Shown: piece by piece, positions 25,407-33,911 of the stretch
Position numbering within the stretch: position 1 is the stretch's first letter
How the letters are laid out: each line of letters opens with the position of its first letter
Source: Allosphingosinicella indica
Lineage (GTDB): Bacteria; Pseudomonadota; Alphaproteobacteria; Sphingomonadales; Sphingomonadaceae
Assembly: GCF_900177405.1 (NCBI RefSeq)
Contig: NZ_LT840185.1
Location: 186,001 to 250,000, forward strand
Direction of reading: 5' to 3'
Length of the DNA stretch: 64,000 nucleotides
The notes under the pieces: generated by a model
Databases searched by the model: none
Seen by the model: the letters and a program-made list of their open reading frames with translations, nothing else
Told to the model about the DNA's origin: nothing
Translations under genes and position numbers: made by a program

Positions 25407-26516
25407 TTAGCCTGACAACGCCTGTCGGCTCAGTTCCTCGGCAAGCGGGCCATACAGCCGGCGGCGGCCATCAGACATGATACTCGAAAACAAGCCGGCC
25501 TCGGCATGCCGCTCGTTGTCCCATCCCGGGTAGGCGGTTACTGGATAGAGGCAGATGCCCTCCACGCGCGCGCCGCGGCGCCTCGCCTCGCGTACCTCAT
25601 CGCACACGTAGTGGAGCCAAGCCGGACGCGCGGAGCCCTCCGCGCCTGTCTCCGCAATGAGCAAGGGCTTCGCGTAGCGCGCTTGGGCTTCGACAAGCAT
25701 GTCGGCGAGCGGGCGATATTCATGGTGACCGAGCGGGATGGTCGCGCCGCGATAATACCATTGGTTGTGCGGATAGAAGTTCAGCCCAAGCCAATCCGCG
25801 AGGTCCGGACGACCGCCGAGTTCCGGATGCGTCACGCCAAGCAGCATGTCGGCGGCTTCAAATTGCGCCAGGCGGCGCCGTTCCGCGCTCCGCACCTCCT
25901 GCGAAGAACGGTCGCGCGGCGCGATGTGAACGAGAGGCTCGGCCCATAAGATGTGGCTGTCGGGGTCAGCGTCACGGATGGCGCGGGCGGCGGCAATCGC
26001 CGCAAGGACCAGCTGGCGCTTGAAGGCAGCTCCCGATGTGCGGGAGGCTGAAAGGAAATAGCGCTTCCCCACCGCCCAGGCGAAGAACGACATTTCATTG
26101 ATCGGGCAGAACAAACCGGATTGTCCCGTGACGCTGCGCTGCAGCTGCGCTGCTGCCCGCGCGTAGTCCGCGAAGGCGGCGGGAAAGTCCGGTGCCATCG
26201 GATCGAGCCGATCCGGCGTCCCATAATGGAAAAGCGTCCAGATGACCTGGACACCCTCCGCCACTCCCGCCTCAAGCATCGGCAGCCAGCTGCTCCAATC
26301 GCGCCGATCCGCCGAAGCATCGATCAAATGCCAGCGCAGAGCGTCGCGGATCGTGCCGAGACCGGCCTCGCGGCACTGGGCGTAATCGCTACGGACATGG
26401 CTGTCGTGAGCGGTCGCCCGGATCAGGTCGAGCCGTCGACCGTCCCGTCTCCGGTGCGATGCCGCCTCGAAGCCTGCCATGTAATAGCTAGCGAAGGGCG
26501 GCGCGGCGTTACTCAC
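25407..26516 (-). CDS. Clan GH-A glycoside hydrolase (beta-glucosidase-like)
   Basis: A 369-residue TIM-barrel hydrolase. The acid/base segment is FCPINEMSFFAW near 139 and the nucleophile segment LLIAETGAEG near 285. VIWTLFHYGTPDRLDP and WLGLNFYPHNQWYY resemble GH1-like enzymes, but the protein is shorter than a standard 450-residue GH1. Its ATG lies 3 bases after the stop of the glycosyltransferase/mutase gene, so the two form an operon. A role in trimming a glycan made by its partner is inference. Confidence 0.82.
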   Translation of the reverse strand: MSNAAPPFASYYMAGFEAASHRRRDGRRLDLIRATAHDSHVRSDYAQCREAGLGTIRDALRWHLIDASADRRDWSSWLPMLEAGVAEGVQVIWTLFHYGTPDRLDPMAPDFPAAFADYARAAAQLQRSVTGQSGLFCPINEMSFFAWAVGKRYFLSASRTSGAAFKRQLVLAAIAAARAIRDADPDSHILWAEPLVHIAPRDRSSQEVRSAERRRLAQFEAADMLLGVTHPELGGRPDLADWLGLNFYPHNQWYYRGATIPLGHHEYRPLADMLVEAQARYAKPLLIAETGAEGSARPAWLHYVCDEVREARRRGARVEGICLYPVTAYPGWDNERHAEAGLFSSIMSDGRRRLYGPLAEELSRQALSG

Positions 26517-26519
26517 CGC

Positions 26520-28859
26520 TCAGCTTGCGGCCGCCATCAGGTTCTGGCGTGCCTCTTCTCTCGCCCGATCGAGCCGCCGGAAGGTTGCCAGCGCCTGTCC
26601 CACGACTTGGTCCATATTGTAGTAGCGGTAAGTGGCAAGCCGCCCGACGAAGGAGACGTCGGGCGTCGCGTCCGCCAGCGCTTCGTATTTCTTGAATAGA
26701 ACCTGATTTTCGGGTCGGGGAATTGGATAGAAGGGGTCTCCGCCAGCGGCCGGATACTCGTAGGTCAGGCTGGTCGCAGGGTGCTGCTGGCCGGTGAGAT
26801 GCTTATATTCGGTGACGCGGGTGTACGGCACCGCCTCATCCGGATAGTTGATCACAGCCACCGGCTGAAATTGCTCGGCCTCTACCGTGCGGTGCTCGAA
26901 CCGCAAGCTGCGGTAGGGAAGCTTGCCGAACCGGTGATCGAAATATTCGTCGATCGGGCCGGTGTAGACGAGATGCGCGGCGTCGACAGTATCGCGCACG
27001 TCGCGCCAGTCGGTCCCCAGCGCGCGCTCGATATTGGGATGGTCGAGCATGCGCTCGAACATGGCGGTATAGCCGTCGGCCGGCATTATCTGATGCACAT
27101 CGCCGAAGTAGCGGTCGTCGGTCCCGGTCCGGGTGGGGATGCGAGCGGTAACCGCCCGGTCGAGCTCACTGGGATCCATGCCCCATTGCTTGCGCGTGTA
27201 GCCGCGAAAGAACATCTCATAGAGTTCCCGTCCGACCGCATTCACGACGACATCCTCGGACGTGCGTATGTCGTCGACGGGCTCGGAGCGCCCCGCAAGA
27301 TAGCGGGCGGCGTCCTCGTCGCTGCCGAGGGCGAGGTCAAACAGCCGGTTGAGCGTCGTGCGGTTGATGGGGATGGGCACCAGCATGCCCCGGACCTCGG
27401 CGAGCACCCGGTGCTCGTAAGATCGCCACTTAGTGAATTGCGACAGATAGGCGACGATTTCGTCCGAATTGGTATGGAAGATGTGCGGACCATATTGATG
27501 GATCAGCACGCCGGCGTCATCCAGCCGGTCATAGGCATTGCCGCCGACATGGTCGCGGCGGTCGATGATCAGCACCTTCGCATCGTGCTGGCTGGCAAGC
27601 CGCTCGGCAAGCACCGAACCCGCGAAGCCGGCACCGACGATGACATGGTCGTAACGCTTGCGCCGGCCGGTGTGGATGGCCGGGGCCGCCGGCGGCGCCA
27701 GCGACAGCGCGATCAGCGCGGACATCTCGGCATGGGTCCGGTCCCAACTCATGTCGGCAAGGTGCGCGTCGGCTTCCTCCAGCCAAGCGCCGCAGTCGCG
27801 TGTCAGTTCGAGCGCTTCCTCGCACGCCCCGACGAACGCATCCGGGCCGGCTGCGATTTTCACCGCTTCGAGCGAGCCGTAATGGCGAACGACATCGATG
27901 ACCGGTGTCGAAACCACCGGCTTCCCGCCGCTCAGATATTCGGGAGTCTTGGTCGGCGAAATGAAACGCGTCGACTCGTTCTGCGCGAACGGCATGAGCG
28001 CGACATCCCAGCCGGCGAGATAGCCTGGGAGCTCTTCATAGGATTTCCCGCCGAGGTAATGAATGTTCGGGCGGCGCGGCAGACTCTCCGCATCGATCTT
28101 GACCACGGGGCCGACCATGATGATCGACCAGTCCGGACGAGCGTCGGCAAGCGTGGCCAGAAGTTCCAGGTCCATGCGTTCGTCGATGACCCCGAAATAG
28201 CCGACGCGCGGCGTCGCAATCCCGGTCTGGTCCCCAGGCTGCACCTGTGGAGAACGAGCCTTTGCGAAATGCTCGCGATCGACGCTGGAGGGAAAGGGGT
28301 GGATGCTGGCGTGGCGATCCTTCTTGGCTTCGTAGAGACTGTAGCCCCCGGTGAAGACGATGTCCGCGCGCTCGAACAGTTCGGCTTCCAAGTGAAGGAG
28401 CGTCGGCGGCGCGAAGCGAAAGTTGGCGAGCTCGTCCATGCAATCATAGACGATGCCCAGTGCGTCCATGTCGCGGCTGAACGACAGCATCATCGGCGTA
28501 TAAAACCAGGCGAGAACCGGCTTGCTTTGCTGGGCAAGAAAGTCCGCCAGCAGGTGACGCAGCGCCGCGTCGCGGCCGTCCTCCGACAGCCCCTGCGGCA
28601 GCCCCGGCGTCACGACCCGCACGCCCGTCTCCGAACAATCGCGCACGACGAGATGCGGCGCATCCCCGGCCTTCCCCTCGAAAGGCTCCTCCCAATATAC
28701 GACCTGCCGTTCGCGCGCGAACCGGCTCATCAGATGCTGCGGCCGCTGGAACACGAAGTTCCAACGAAGGTGCGAGAAGCATAGCAGCATGCAGTCCGGC
28801 AATTGCGGAGCGCACGGCGCGGCGCCGCCGGCGGCGGCGGAATCGATTAGTTTAGCCAA
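26520..28859 (-). CDS. Fusion of glycosyltransferase and UDP-galactopyranose mutase
   Basis: A 779-residue two-domain protein. Residues about 24-395 form a GT-B-like glycosyltransferase (FSHLRWNFVFQRPQHLMSRF, TPRVGYFGVIDERMDLELL, FISPTKTPEYLSGGKPVVST). Residues about 400-770 form a complete flavin-dependent UDP-galactopyranose mutase (HVIVGAGFAGSVLAERLAS, QYGPHIFHTN, GYTRKQWGMDPSEL, YRYYNMDQVVGQAL). The mutase makes UDP-galactofuranose, so the fused transferase may use it directly. No stop or shift separates the halves. Translation could also begin at the Met near residue 24, just before the conserved region. Confidence 0.92.
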   Translation of the reverse strand: MAKLIDSAAAGGAAPCAPQLPDCMLLCFSHLRWNFVFQRPQHLMSRFARERQVVYWEEPFEGKAGDAPHLVVRDCSETGVRVVTPGLPQGLSEDGRDAALRHLLADFLAQQSKPVLAWFYTPMMLSFSRDMDALGIVYDCMDELANFRFAPPTLLHLEAELFERADIVFTGGYSLYEAKKDRHASIHPFPSSVDREHFAKARSPQVQPGDQTGIATPRVGYFGVIDERMDLELLATLADARPDWSIIMVGPVVKIDAESLPRRPNIHYLGGKSYEELPGYLAGWDVALMPFAQNESTRFISPTKTPEYLSGGKPVVSTPVIDVVRHYGSLEAVKIAAGPDAFVGACEEALELTRDCGAWLEEADAHLADMSWDRTHAEMSALIALSLAPPAAPAIHTGRRKRYDHVIVGAGFAGSVLAERLASQHDAKVLIIDRRDHVGGNAYDRLDDAGVLIHQYGPHIFHTNSDEIVAYLSQFTKWRSYEHRVLAEVRGMLVPIPINRTTLNRLFDLALGSDEDAARYLAGRSEPVDDIRTSEDVVVNAVGRELYEMFFRGYTRKQWGMDPSELDRAVTARIPTRTGTDDRYFGDVHQIMPADGYTAMFERMLDHPNIERALGTDWRDVRDTVDAAHLVYTGPIDEYFDHRFGKLPYRSLRFEHRTVEAEQFQPVAVINYPDEAVPYTRVTEYKHLTGQQHPATSLTYEYPAAGGDPFYPIPRPENQVLFKKYEALADATPDVSFVGRLATYRYYNMDQVVGQALATFRRLDRAREEARQNLMAAAS

Positions 28860-29021
28860 GGGGAGCTCCGTCTGGAGGTTCGTTCGGGCACAGCAACGCA
28901 GTGGCCCGCCTCCCGCGCAGCAAAGTTTTCGTCATTAAATCAGATCAGTAATGAGGCGGAGCGAGCCTCAAAGACGACCAACACCGGCCTTTCACTAATG
29001 TCGATTATGATCTGCAGCTCG

Positions 29022-29741
29022 CTACTGACACTCGGGCCGGAGATAGAGATAGGCAGGATCGAATTCGGCGACCTGCTGCAGGCCCTGGAAATCCTTGATA
29101 CAAACCCACTTTTGCCGGAACTCGACCAGGTCCCGCTCGCGTAGCTGCTTCAGCGTCCGGTTGACGTGTACCGGCGTCAGCCCCGTGCATTCGGCCAGTG
29201 CGGCTTGCGATAGCGGAAGCGTATAGCCCCCTTCGTCGACGAGGCCGACGATCTCGAGCCGAGCCCGCAACTCACAAAAAAGATGGGCAATTCGGGCCAC
29301 TGCATCGCGGCGCCCCAGCGACAGTTCCCATTCGCGGTGCATTGCGGCATCGACATTGGTCAGAAACCAGAGAAGCCGCGTGAGATGGGGATGTTCGCGC
29401 GTCAGGTTTTCCAGACGCGTGTGCGGGATGGCCGCCACCATGCAGGGCGCGAGCGCGACGACGTTGTGATCCAACGCCTTCAACGAAAAACTATGGAGGT
29501 CGACGAAATCGCCGGGAATATGCAGGGCGCTTATCTGGCGCTCGCCTCGCGACAGGTCCTTAAAACGGCCCACCAGCCCCGAAAGCAGCAAGGTCGAACG
29601 ATCGAGCCGCTGGCCCTGGCGGATAAAGACCCTGCCGCTGCCGACCAACGTGGGAGAGTCGAACGCATCGACAAGGGCGTCCCGCTCGCGGTCGGCAAGC
29701 GGGTCCCGTGCCTCAATCCGTGCAAGCAATGTCTCGATCAC
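29022..29741 (-). CDS. Crp/Fnr-family transcription regulator
   Basis: A 239-residue regulator with an N-terminal cyclic-nucleotide-like beta-roll (FIRQGQRLDRSTLLLSGLVGRFKD, ISALHIPGDFVDLHSF) and a C-terminal helix-turn-helix (LSQAALAECTGLTPVHVNRTLKQLRERDLVEF). No N-terminal Cys cluster is present, so it does not carry an Fnr [4Fe-4S] centre. The recognition helix HVNR differs from the ETISR type of Fnr. The ATG overlaps the DUF6894 stop (ATGA). The FNR-type box upstream of the pair suggests regulation by this or a related factor. Confidence 0.92.
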   Translation of the reverse strand: MIETLLARIEARDPLADRERDALVDAFDSPTLVGSGRVFIRQGQRLDRSTLLLSGLVGRFKDLSRGERQISALHIPGDFVDLHSFSLKALDHNVVALAPCMVAAIPHTRLENLTREHPHLTRLLWFLTNVDAAMHREWELSLGRRDAVARIAHLFCELRARLEIVGLVDEGGYTLPLSQAALAECTGLTPVHVNRTLKQLRERDLVEFRQKWVCIKDFQGLQQVAEFDPAYLYLRPECQ

Positions 29742-29992
29742 GATGCCTCACCCGGCTGCTGAGCCTCGAACGCGTCCGCGAAATCTACCTCGCACTGCCG
29801 CTCTCCTAATGGAGAGTCGATCCGTATCGATCCCCGAAGGTGGAGATGACCCGCCCGCGCCTCTTCCGCCACGATGAAACGAATACTCTGCTTTGCTTCC
29901 TCGATTGCCGCTTCCATATCCGGAAGATCTAGGCCCTCTTCGTCCTCGGTCAAACCGTCGCCGTTCAGCACATGCAGGAAGTAACGCGGCAT
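29738..29992 (-). CDS. DUF6894 small protein
   Basis: An 84-residue protein matching the pattern MPRYFLHVLNGDG...DEEGLDLPDMEAAIEEA of DUF6894, common in rhizobia and sphingomonads and of unknown function. It is acidic and soluble. It is the first gene of a two-gene operon, overlapping the Crp/Fnr regulator by 4 bases. The FNR-type box is centred about 64 bases upstream of its ATG, a typical distance for activation. Confidence 0.85.
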   Translation of the reverse strand: MPRYFLHVLNGDGLTEDEEGLDLPDMEAAIEEAKQSIRFIVAEEARAGHLHLRGSIRIDSPLGERQCEVDFADAFEAQQPGEAS

Positions 29993-30049
29993 TCCCTAGT
30001 CCTCAATGCAACGGCTGCCGACCCTTGCAGCAGGTTAGCGTGCACGTCT

Positions 30050-30063
30050 TTGATTTGAATCAA
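30050..30063 (-). promoter_or_regulatory. Perfect FNR/FixK-type box upstream of the DUF6894-Crp/Fnr operon
   Basis: The 14 bases TTGATTTGAATCAA match the FNR/FixK consensus TTGAT-N4-ATCAA exactly. The dyad is centred about 64 bases before the DUF6894 ATG. The operon encodes a Crp/Fnr protein, which makes autoregulation plausible, but its recognition helix is not the canonical one, so a host Fnr/FixK could be the true ligand. Confidence 0.7.
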
Positions 30064-30430
30064 GCCCGCAGCAGTCAGCCGTCGGCGCTTCCCGAACGAT
30101 GCACAATGCGACGGGGACGCCGACGGCGGCAGCGAGAACGAAAGGCGATCACGTCCCAACTCGTGGGCTGTCTGAGTGGTCGCCGGGAAGGCTTTCCAGG
30201 AGCGCCAAAAAAGTTAAGTACGTCACCGGGCTGCGCGGCTCCCCAACCCGACGGGGGTCGCGAGAATGCGGTGCGCCGTTGCGGCTCTATCGACCACCGA
30301 TCGCTGAGCGATGGTCGAGCGTCTTCACCAGGCATCAGCGACATCCGGGCCGAACCGATCTTCGGCCACGCCCGGCCGAAAAAGGTGAGGCCCAAAGCAA
30401 CGCCTGAGCTTCTCGGTGGATCTTCCTTTT
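30064..30430. other. Gene-free stretch between DUF6894 and ferritin-like genes
   Basis: No convincing gene is seen. Frames on both strands lack family features and good ribosome sites. A bulged hairpin lies at about 30288-30314 (CGACCA pairs with TGGTCG, then TCGC with GCGA). The region holds the 3' ends of minus-strand transcripts from 30431 and the upstream part of the DUF6894 promoter. Confidence 0.45.
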
Positions 30431-30949
30431 TCAGTGGCTGGCGGTTTCGCCGGCGGCACGCCGCGCAACGAATTTTCGGGTGATGTCCGGAATGCCGCTG
30501 AGCACGAATTCCGCCATGGCCTGCTCCTCGCCAAGCGACTGCTTCAGGCCAGTGATCGCCGACGTGAAGCCGCCATCCTCTGCAAGTGTGATAAGCCCGG
30601 TGTAGCTCGCCACTTCGAAGTTCTCGAAAGCGTGATTGGCAAAGCTGTTCTTGATGATCTCGTCCCCGGCGAAGACATGACCAATGGCAGCGAGGTTTCC
30701 CGCGACTGCCAATCCGGCATCCTTGATGGACGAGTGGCTCTCGTCCAGCGAGGCAAGTATTTCCTCGATTCGCTCCACTTGTCCGTGCGTTTCCTCGATA
30801 TGGCTGCGCAGACGCGCTTCGATCTCGGGGTAATTGGCGAGGCGGTCCACCTGCCGGTTCATGAGAGCAAGCGCCTGATGCTCCAAAGCGTGCGCGTCGC
30901 GCAGCCCGACGACAAAGATGTCGCGCATTACTTCCTTTTGGGAAGGCAT
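30431..30949 (-). CDS. YciE/YciF-like ferritin-fold stress protein (DUF892)
   Basis: A 172-residue four-helix protein of the YciE/YciF family. Motifs are VMRDIFVVGLRDAHALEHQAL, IEARLRSHIEETHGQVERIEEIL, FANHAFENFEVASYTGL and LGEEQAMAEFVL. The regularly spaced Glu and His residues fit a diiron site. The family is induced by osmotic and general stress; its reaction is unknown. GGAG lies about 8 bases before the ATG at 30949. The gene follows the Mn catalase gene by 22 bases in the same direction. Confidence 0.9.
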   Translation of the reverse strand: MPSQKEVMRDIFVVGLRDAHALEHQALALMNRQVDRLANYPEIEARLRSHIEETHGQVERIEEILASLDESHSSIKDAGLAVAGNLAAIGHVFAGDEIIKNSFANHAFENFEVASYTGLITLAEDGGFTSAITGLKQSLGEEQAMAEFVLSGIPDITRKFVARRAAGETASH

Positions 30950-30971
30950 AGGAAATCTCCTGGATCGGGGT

Positions 30972-31931
30972 TTAGCGGGACGGTGTGAGCGATTGCGCCA
31001 TGGTCCGGGCATCGTCGATATCCTCGGCGCCCCCGTGATCCGCGCCCGTCACCTTGCCGGCACCGGGGCCGGCACCGAGTTCGACGCCGGTCGCGGGATC
31101 GCCGCCCGCGTGCGACTTCGTCCGGCTCGCAAGCGCGGCAAGCGTTGCGCCGTCCTCGTCACCGAGTCCCACGGTCGCCAGGCCATCACCGCCGTCGACC
31201 GGGAGTTCGCTCGTGACATCGTCGACACGCTCCCATTGCTCGCCGCTGTTCCAAGGGCCATCCATGTCTCCCTCGCCTTGCGACGTATTGACGTAGACGT
31301 TGGCGTAGCGCTCGACACCTGGAAGCTTACCCGGCGGAAAATTGTCCTCGATCGCATATAGCGCCTTCTCGAAGCTCTTCTGGTGGGCGATCTCGCGGGT
31401 CATCAGAAAGCCGAGCGCGTCCTTGACGCCCGGGTCGTCGGTCACGTTGATAAGCCGCTCGTAGACGATCTTCGCCCGGCTTTCGGCGGCGATGTTCGAT
31501 CGCAGATCACACGTCGGATCGCCGCGACTGTCGATATAGGCCGCGGTCCACGGCACTCCTGCGGAGTTGGTGAGCGACGGGCCACCTCCGTATAGGATCG
31601 CCTGCGTGTGACTGTTGCCGCCGCGATTGAGCGACATGTAGAGTTCCGCTTCCTCCATCGCACCTTCGGAAATCCGGGCTTTTACACCCTTGTTCAACAT
31701 CGCGACGATCGATCCGATCACTTCCAAGTGGCTCAGCTCCTCCGTCGCGATGTCGAGCAACAGGTCCTTTCGGCCCGGATCCTCGTCGCCGAGACCTTGC
31801 GTAAAATATCTCATGGCGGCGGCCAGCTCGCCATCCGGGCCACCGAATTGTTCCAGCATGTAGGACGCCAGAACGGGATCGGGCTCCGCCACACGTACCG
31901 TATATTGCAGTCGTTTGTTGTGAATGAACAT
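30972..31931 (-). CDS. Manganese (non-haem) catalase
   Basis: A 319-residue manganese catalase, which destroys hydrogen peroxide without haem. It begins MFIHNKRLQYTVRVAEPDP. Metal-ligand helices include LLLDIATEELSHLEVIGSIV, NIAAESRAKIVYERLI and FLMTREIAHQKSFEKAL. The last 90 residues are Gly/Asp-rich and disordered, as in related proteins. AGGAGG lies 8 bases before the ATG at 31931. It leads an operon with the YciE-like gene. A possible but weak EcfG-like element (GGAAC-N17-GCTT) is at 31956-31981. Confidence 0.93.
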   Translation of the reverse strand: MFIHNKRLQYTVRVAEPDPVLASYMLEQFGGPDGELAAAMRYFTQGLGDEDPGRKDLLLDIATEELSHLEVIGSIVAMLNKGVKARISEGAMEEAELYMSLNRGGNSHTQAILYGGGPSLTNSAGVPWTAAYIDSRGDPTCDLRSNIAAESRAKIVYERLINVTDDPGVKDALGFLMTREIAHQKSFEKALYAIEDNFPPGKLPGVERYANVYVNTSQGEGDMDGPWNSGEQWERVDDVTSELPVDGGDGLATVGLGDEDGATLAALASRTKSHAGGDPATGVELGAGPGAGKVTGADHGGAEDIDDARTMAQSLTPSR

Positions 31932-32021
31932 TATGCCGCCTCCTGATGAGGATATAAGCAAGTAGAGCCCAGCAATGTTCCGAAGACCTGGAAAGATTAT
32001 TATTTACGTAGATCAATTTTT

Positions 32022-32033
32022 GATAAATTTATC
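32022..32033. repeat. 12-base AT-rich palindrome upstream of Mn catalase
   Basis: GATAAATTTATC is a perfect palindrome inside an unusually AT-rich stretch (about 31990-32095) between the divergent Mn catalase gene and the DUF4142 remnant. It could be an operator for either side; no known consensus is matched. Confidence 0.4.
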
Positions 32034-32137
32034 TTATGTTACAAATCATCCTGTTCCTCAAAATTAGTATTGTAGATTTGATTTGACGGAACCAAGGCAA
32101 ATAGTTTCTGATTCTGCGGGTTCGATGGGAGAGGCCA

Positions 32138-32676
32138 ATGCTGCGACATGTCCCAAAAATCGGTCTCTGCACCATGATTGCCGGCTCCAGCTGGCTTGCA
32201 GTCCCGGCGCATGCTCAAACCGGCCCGCAGCGGATGGTAGCGAAACGTGGTCAGCGCGCTGGGGTCGCACCGGCCGAATATGCCGCACGCGCGGCGGCCA
32301 GCGACCGGTACGAGATCGAAGCGGTGCGGATCGCGGCGGAAATCGGAGGTGCGCAACCTCGTCGGCATGATCGAGAATAATCACAGGATGTATCGAGCGG
32401 CTGATGCGCGAGGTCAAAGAAATGCGCCCCCCGGTTGACCTCGCTGCGCGAATGGATGCGAAGCAGCGGGGCAATTTCGTCGCTCCGCGGAAGGCCAACG
32501 GAGCCGGGTTCGACAACGCGTATCTGCGGCAGCAGGTCCCTGCGCACCAAGAAGCGCTCGCGCGCGTTGAGCCTTATGCCAAAGCACGGGTTGGATCCCA
32601 CATTGCCCACGCCCCCAGCGCTGCCGGTCCCATCCGCCCGCATGAGCGGGCGCGCGATATCTCGCGGAAAAGATAG
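32138..32676 (+). pseudogene. DUF4142 gene broken by at least two frameshifts
   Basis: The segment reads through three frames. First comes a signal peptide (MLRHVPKIGLCTMIAGSSWLAVPAHAQ) and the DUF4142 start (YAARAAASDRYEIEAVRIAAEI). A shift near 32345 leads to EVRNLVGMIENNH. A second shift near 32388 leads to IERLMREVKEMRPPVDL and FDNAYLRQQVPAHQEALA. Joined, these follow the DUF4142 pattern in order. DUF4142 proteins are periplasmic ferritin-like stress proteins. The sequence after the second shift is degenerate, which favours real decay over sequencing error. Confidence 0.75.
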
Positions 32677-32761
32677 CGGGATCTGCAACCGTCGACCCCT
32701 GGAGTCGTCCAGACGAGGGTGAGCCTTGCATGCCCTCGAATTCCGATTGAGGAAGAAGCCA

Positions 32762-32974
32762 ATGACAGAATTGAAAAAGCCACCCGAGATCAGCGCGGAA
32801 AAATGGGAAGGCGGCGGCGAAAGCGCGGGCGGTTCCTATCCAGCTCCCCGCCGCAGACGAAAGGGCGCTTCGAAACATGGCGGCCAGAGCGAGATCGCAT
32901 ATCACGGCTCTGGACAACTCGGCGATCAGGATGCTGGCCCCGACAATCCGAATGCGCCTGCCAAAGGCGGCTGA
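32762..32974 (+). CDS. Small hydrophilic protein, predicted disordered
   Basis: A 70-residue protein with no hydrophobic core. The N-terminus is lysine-rich (MTELKKPPEISAEKWEGGG), with a basic RRRRKG run in the middle and a Gly/Asn/Asp-rich tail containing YHGSGQLGD. GGAAG lies about 7 bases before the ATG. I do not recognise a named family. It resembles stress-related disordered proteins; the HGSG element recurs in the small protein at 36842-37024. Function unknown. Confidence 0.6.
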   Translation: MTELKKPPEISAEKWEGGGESAGGSYPAPRRRRKGASKHGGQSEIAYHGSGQLGDQDAGPDNPNAPAKGG

Positions 32975-32981
32975 CCCTTGT

Positions 32982-33911
32982 TCAACCGCCTTCGATCCTG
33001 ATGCCCAAAGCCGCGATGCGCTCGACATCGCGATATTCTTCGCGGTCGAGCTCTTCGCCGAAGATGTCCGGGTCGATTTCGCTCGCCTCCATCCGCCACT
33101 CCGGTCCCAATTCTCCCATGAGCCGGGCTGCGAGCAACACCTCGCCCTCCACGACGGGGCTTCCGCAATACACCAGGATCTGGCCGCCCGGCTTGACGAG
33201 GTGGGTCGCCGCGAGCGTCCAGCTTACGGCCAGATCCAATCCCCGGTCCTCGCCGCCGTCGCGATATTGGCGATGTTCGCCGTCCACCATGTAGGGCGGG
33301 TTCATGACGACGGCGTCATAGGTCTGGTCCGGCAAAGCCGTAAGGTCGGCCATTGTCGTTTCCGCGGCGATATTCGCAGCCCGGGCGTTATGCCCGGCCA
33401 TCCAGAGAGCCCTCGCGTTGATGTCCAGCAATGTCGCGCGCGCTGCCTTTCCGGCGCGCACGGCGCTGATTCCACCCGCGCCACTCCCGGCGCCGATGTC
33501 GAGAATATGTCCGTCCGAAGCGGGCAGTTCGCGCATAATGAAGGCAGCGAAGCGATACGTGTCAGGCCCGAAGAAAACGGCGTCCCGCTCCAGCGTCGGG
33601 AATGCAGAATGAACGAACAGCGCCCCGCCCAAGGACGACACGCGGATCAGCGGCCGAAGCCAGTGGCCTTGCGGCTCGATAAACGCGCCGCGCTCGAGGA
33701 GCGCCAGCAGATCAGCATCGATGTCGGCGGGCGAGAAGGGCAGCGACCACCCGAAGATATCGCGCAACGACCGAGCGCGCCGCCGATTTCGCTGCAGGTA
33801 CCGCTGATGCGTCGCCGGTGTCGGCGTGACGAAATTATAATCGAGAGCTACCAGCCGATCGAGCAATTCGGCAAGCACCTGATCCGCGGCAGCCGGAGGT
33901 CTCAGCTCCAT
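32982..33911 (-). CDS. Class I SAM-dependent methyltransferase with NPPY motif
   Basis: A 309-residue Rossmann-fold methyltransferase. SAM motif I is ILDIGAGSGAGGI near 153, motif II LLDINARAL, and the catalytic-type NPPY occurs in AVVMNPPYMVDGEHR. NPPY is typical of N-methyltransferases acting on planar amides or amines, such as HemK/PrmC and RlmG-like enzymes. The N-terminal 100 residues form a helical substrate domain. The ATG at 33911 lies inside the last codons of the diiron-enzyme gene, so both are co-translated. The target is unknown and may be a product of its partner. Confidence 0.85.
   Translation of the reverse strand: MELRPPAAADQVLAELLDRLVALDYNFVTPTPATHQRYLQRNRRRARSLRDIFGWSLPFSPADIDADLLALLERGAFIEPQGHWLRPLIRVSSLGGALFVHSAFPTLERDAVFFGPDTYRFAAFIMRELPASDGHILDIGAGSGAGGISAVRAGKAARATLLDINARALWMAGHNARAANIAAETTMADLTALPDQTYDAVVMNPPYMVDGEHRQYRDGGEDRGLDLAVSWTLAATHLVKPGGQILVYCGSPVVEGEVLLAARLMGELGPEWRMEASEIDPDIFGEELDREEYRDVERIAALGIRIEGG

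Noticed and set aside
26781-28784. A 667-codon open frame on the plus strand opposite the mutase fusion
   Set aside because: It is antisense to a two-domain protein with intact motifs; its residue pattern is Arg/His/Asp-rich without domains.
31956-31981. EcfG-like element before Mn catalase (GGAAC-N17-GCTT)
   Set aside because: The -10 matches CGTT in only the last base or two, so I do not list it as a promoter although the distance to the start fits.
32088-32101. A second FNR-type box (TTGATTTGACGGAA)
   Set aside because: Only the left half-site matches; the right half does not resemble ATCAA.
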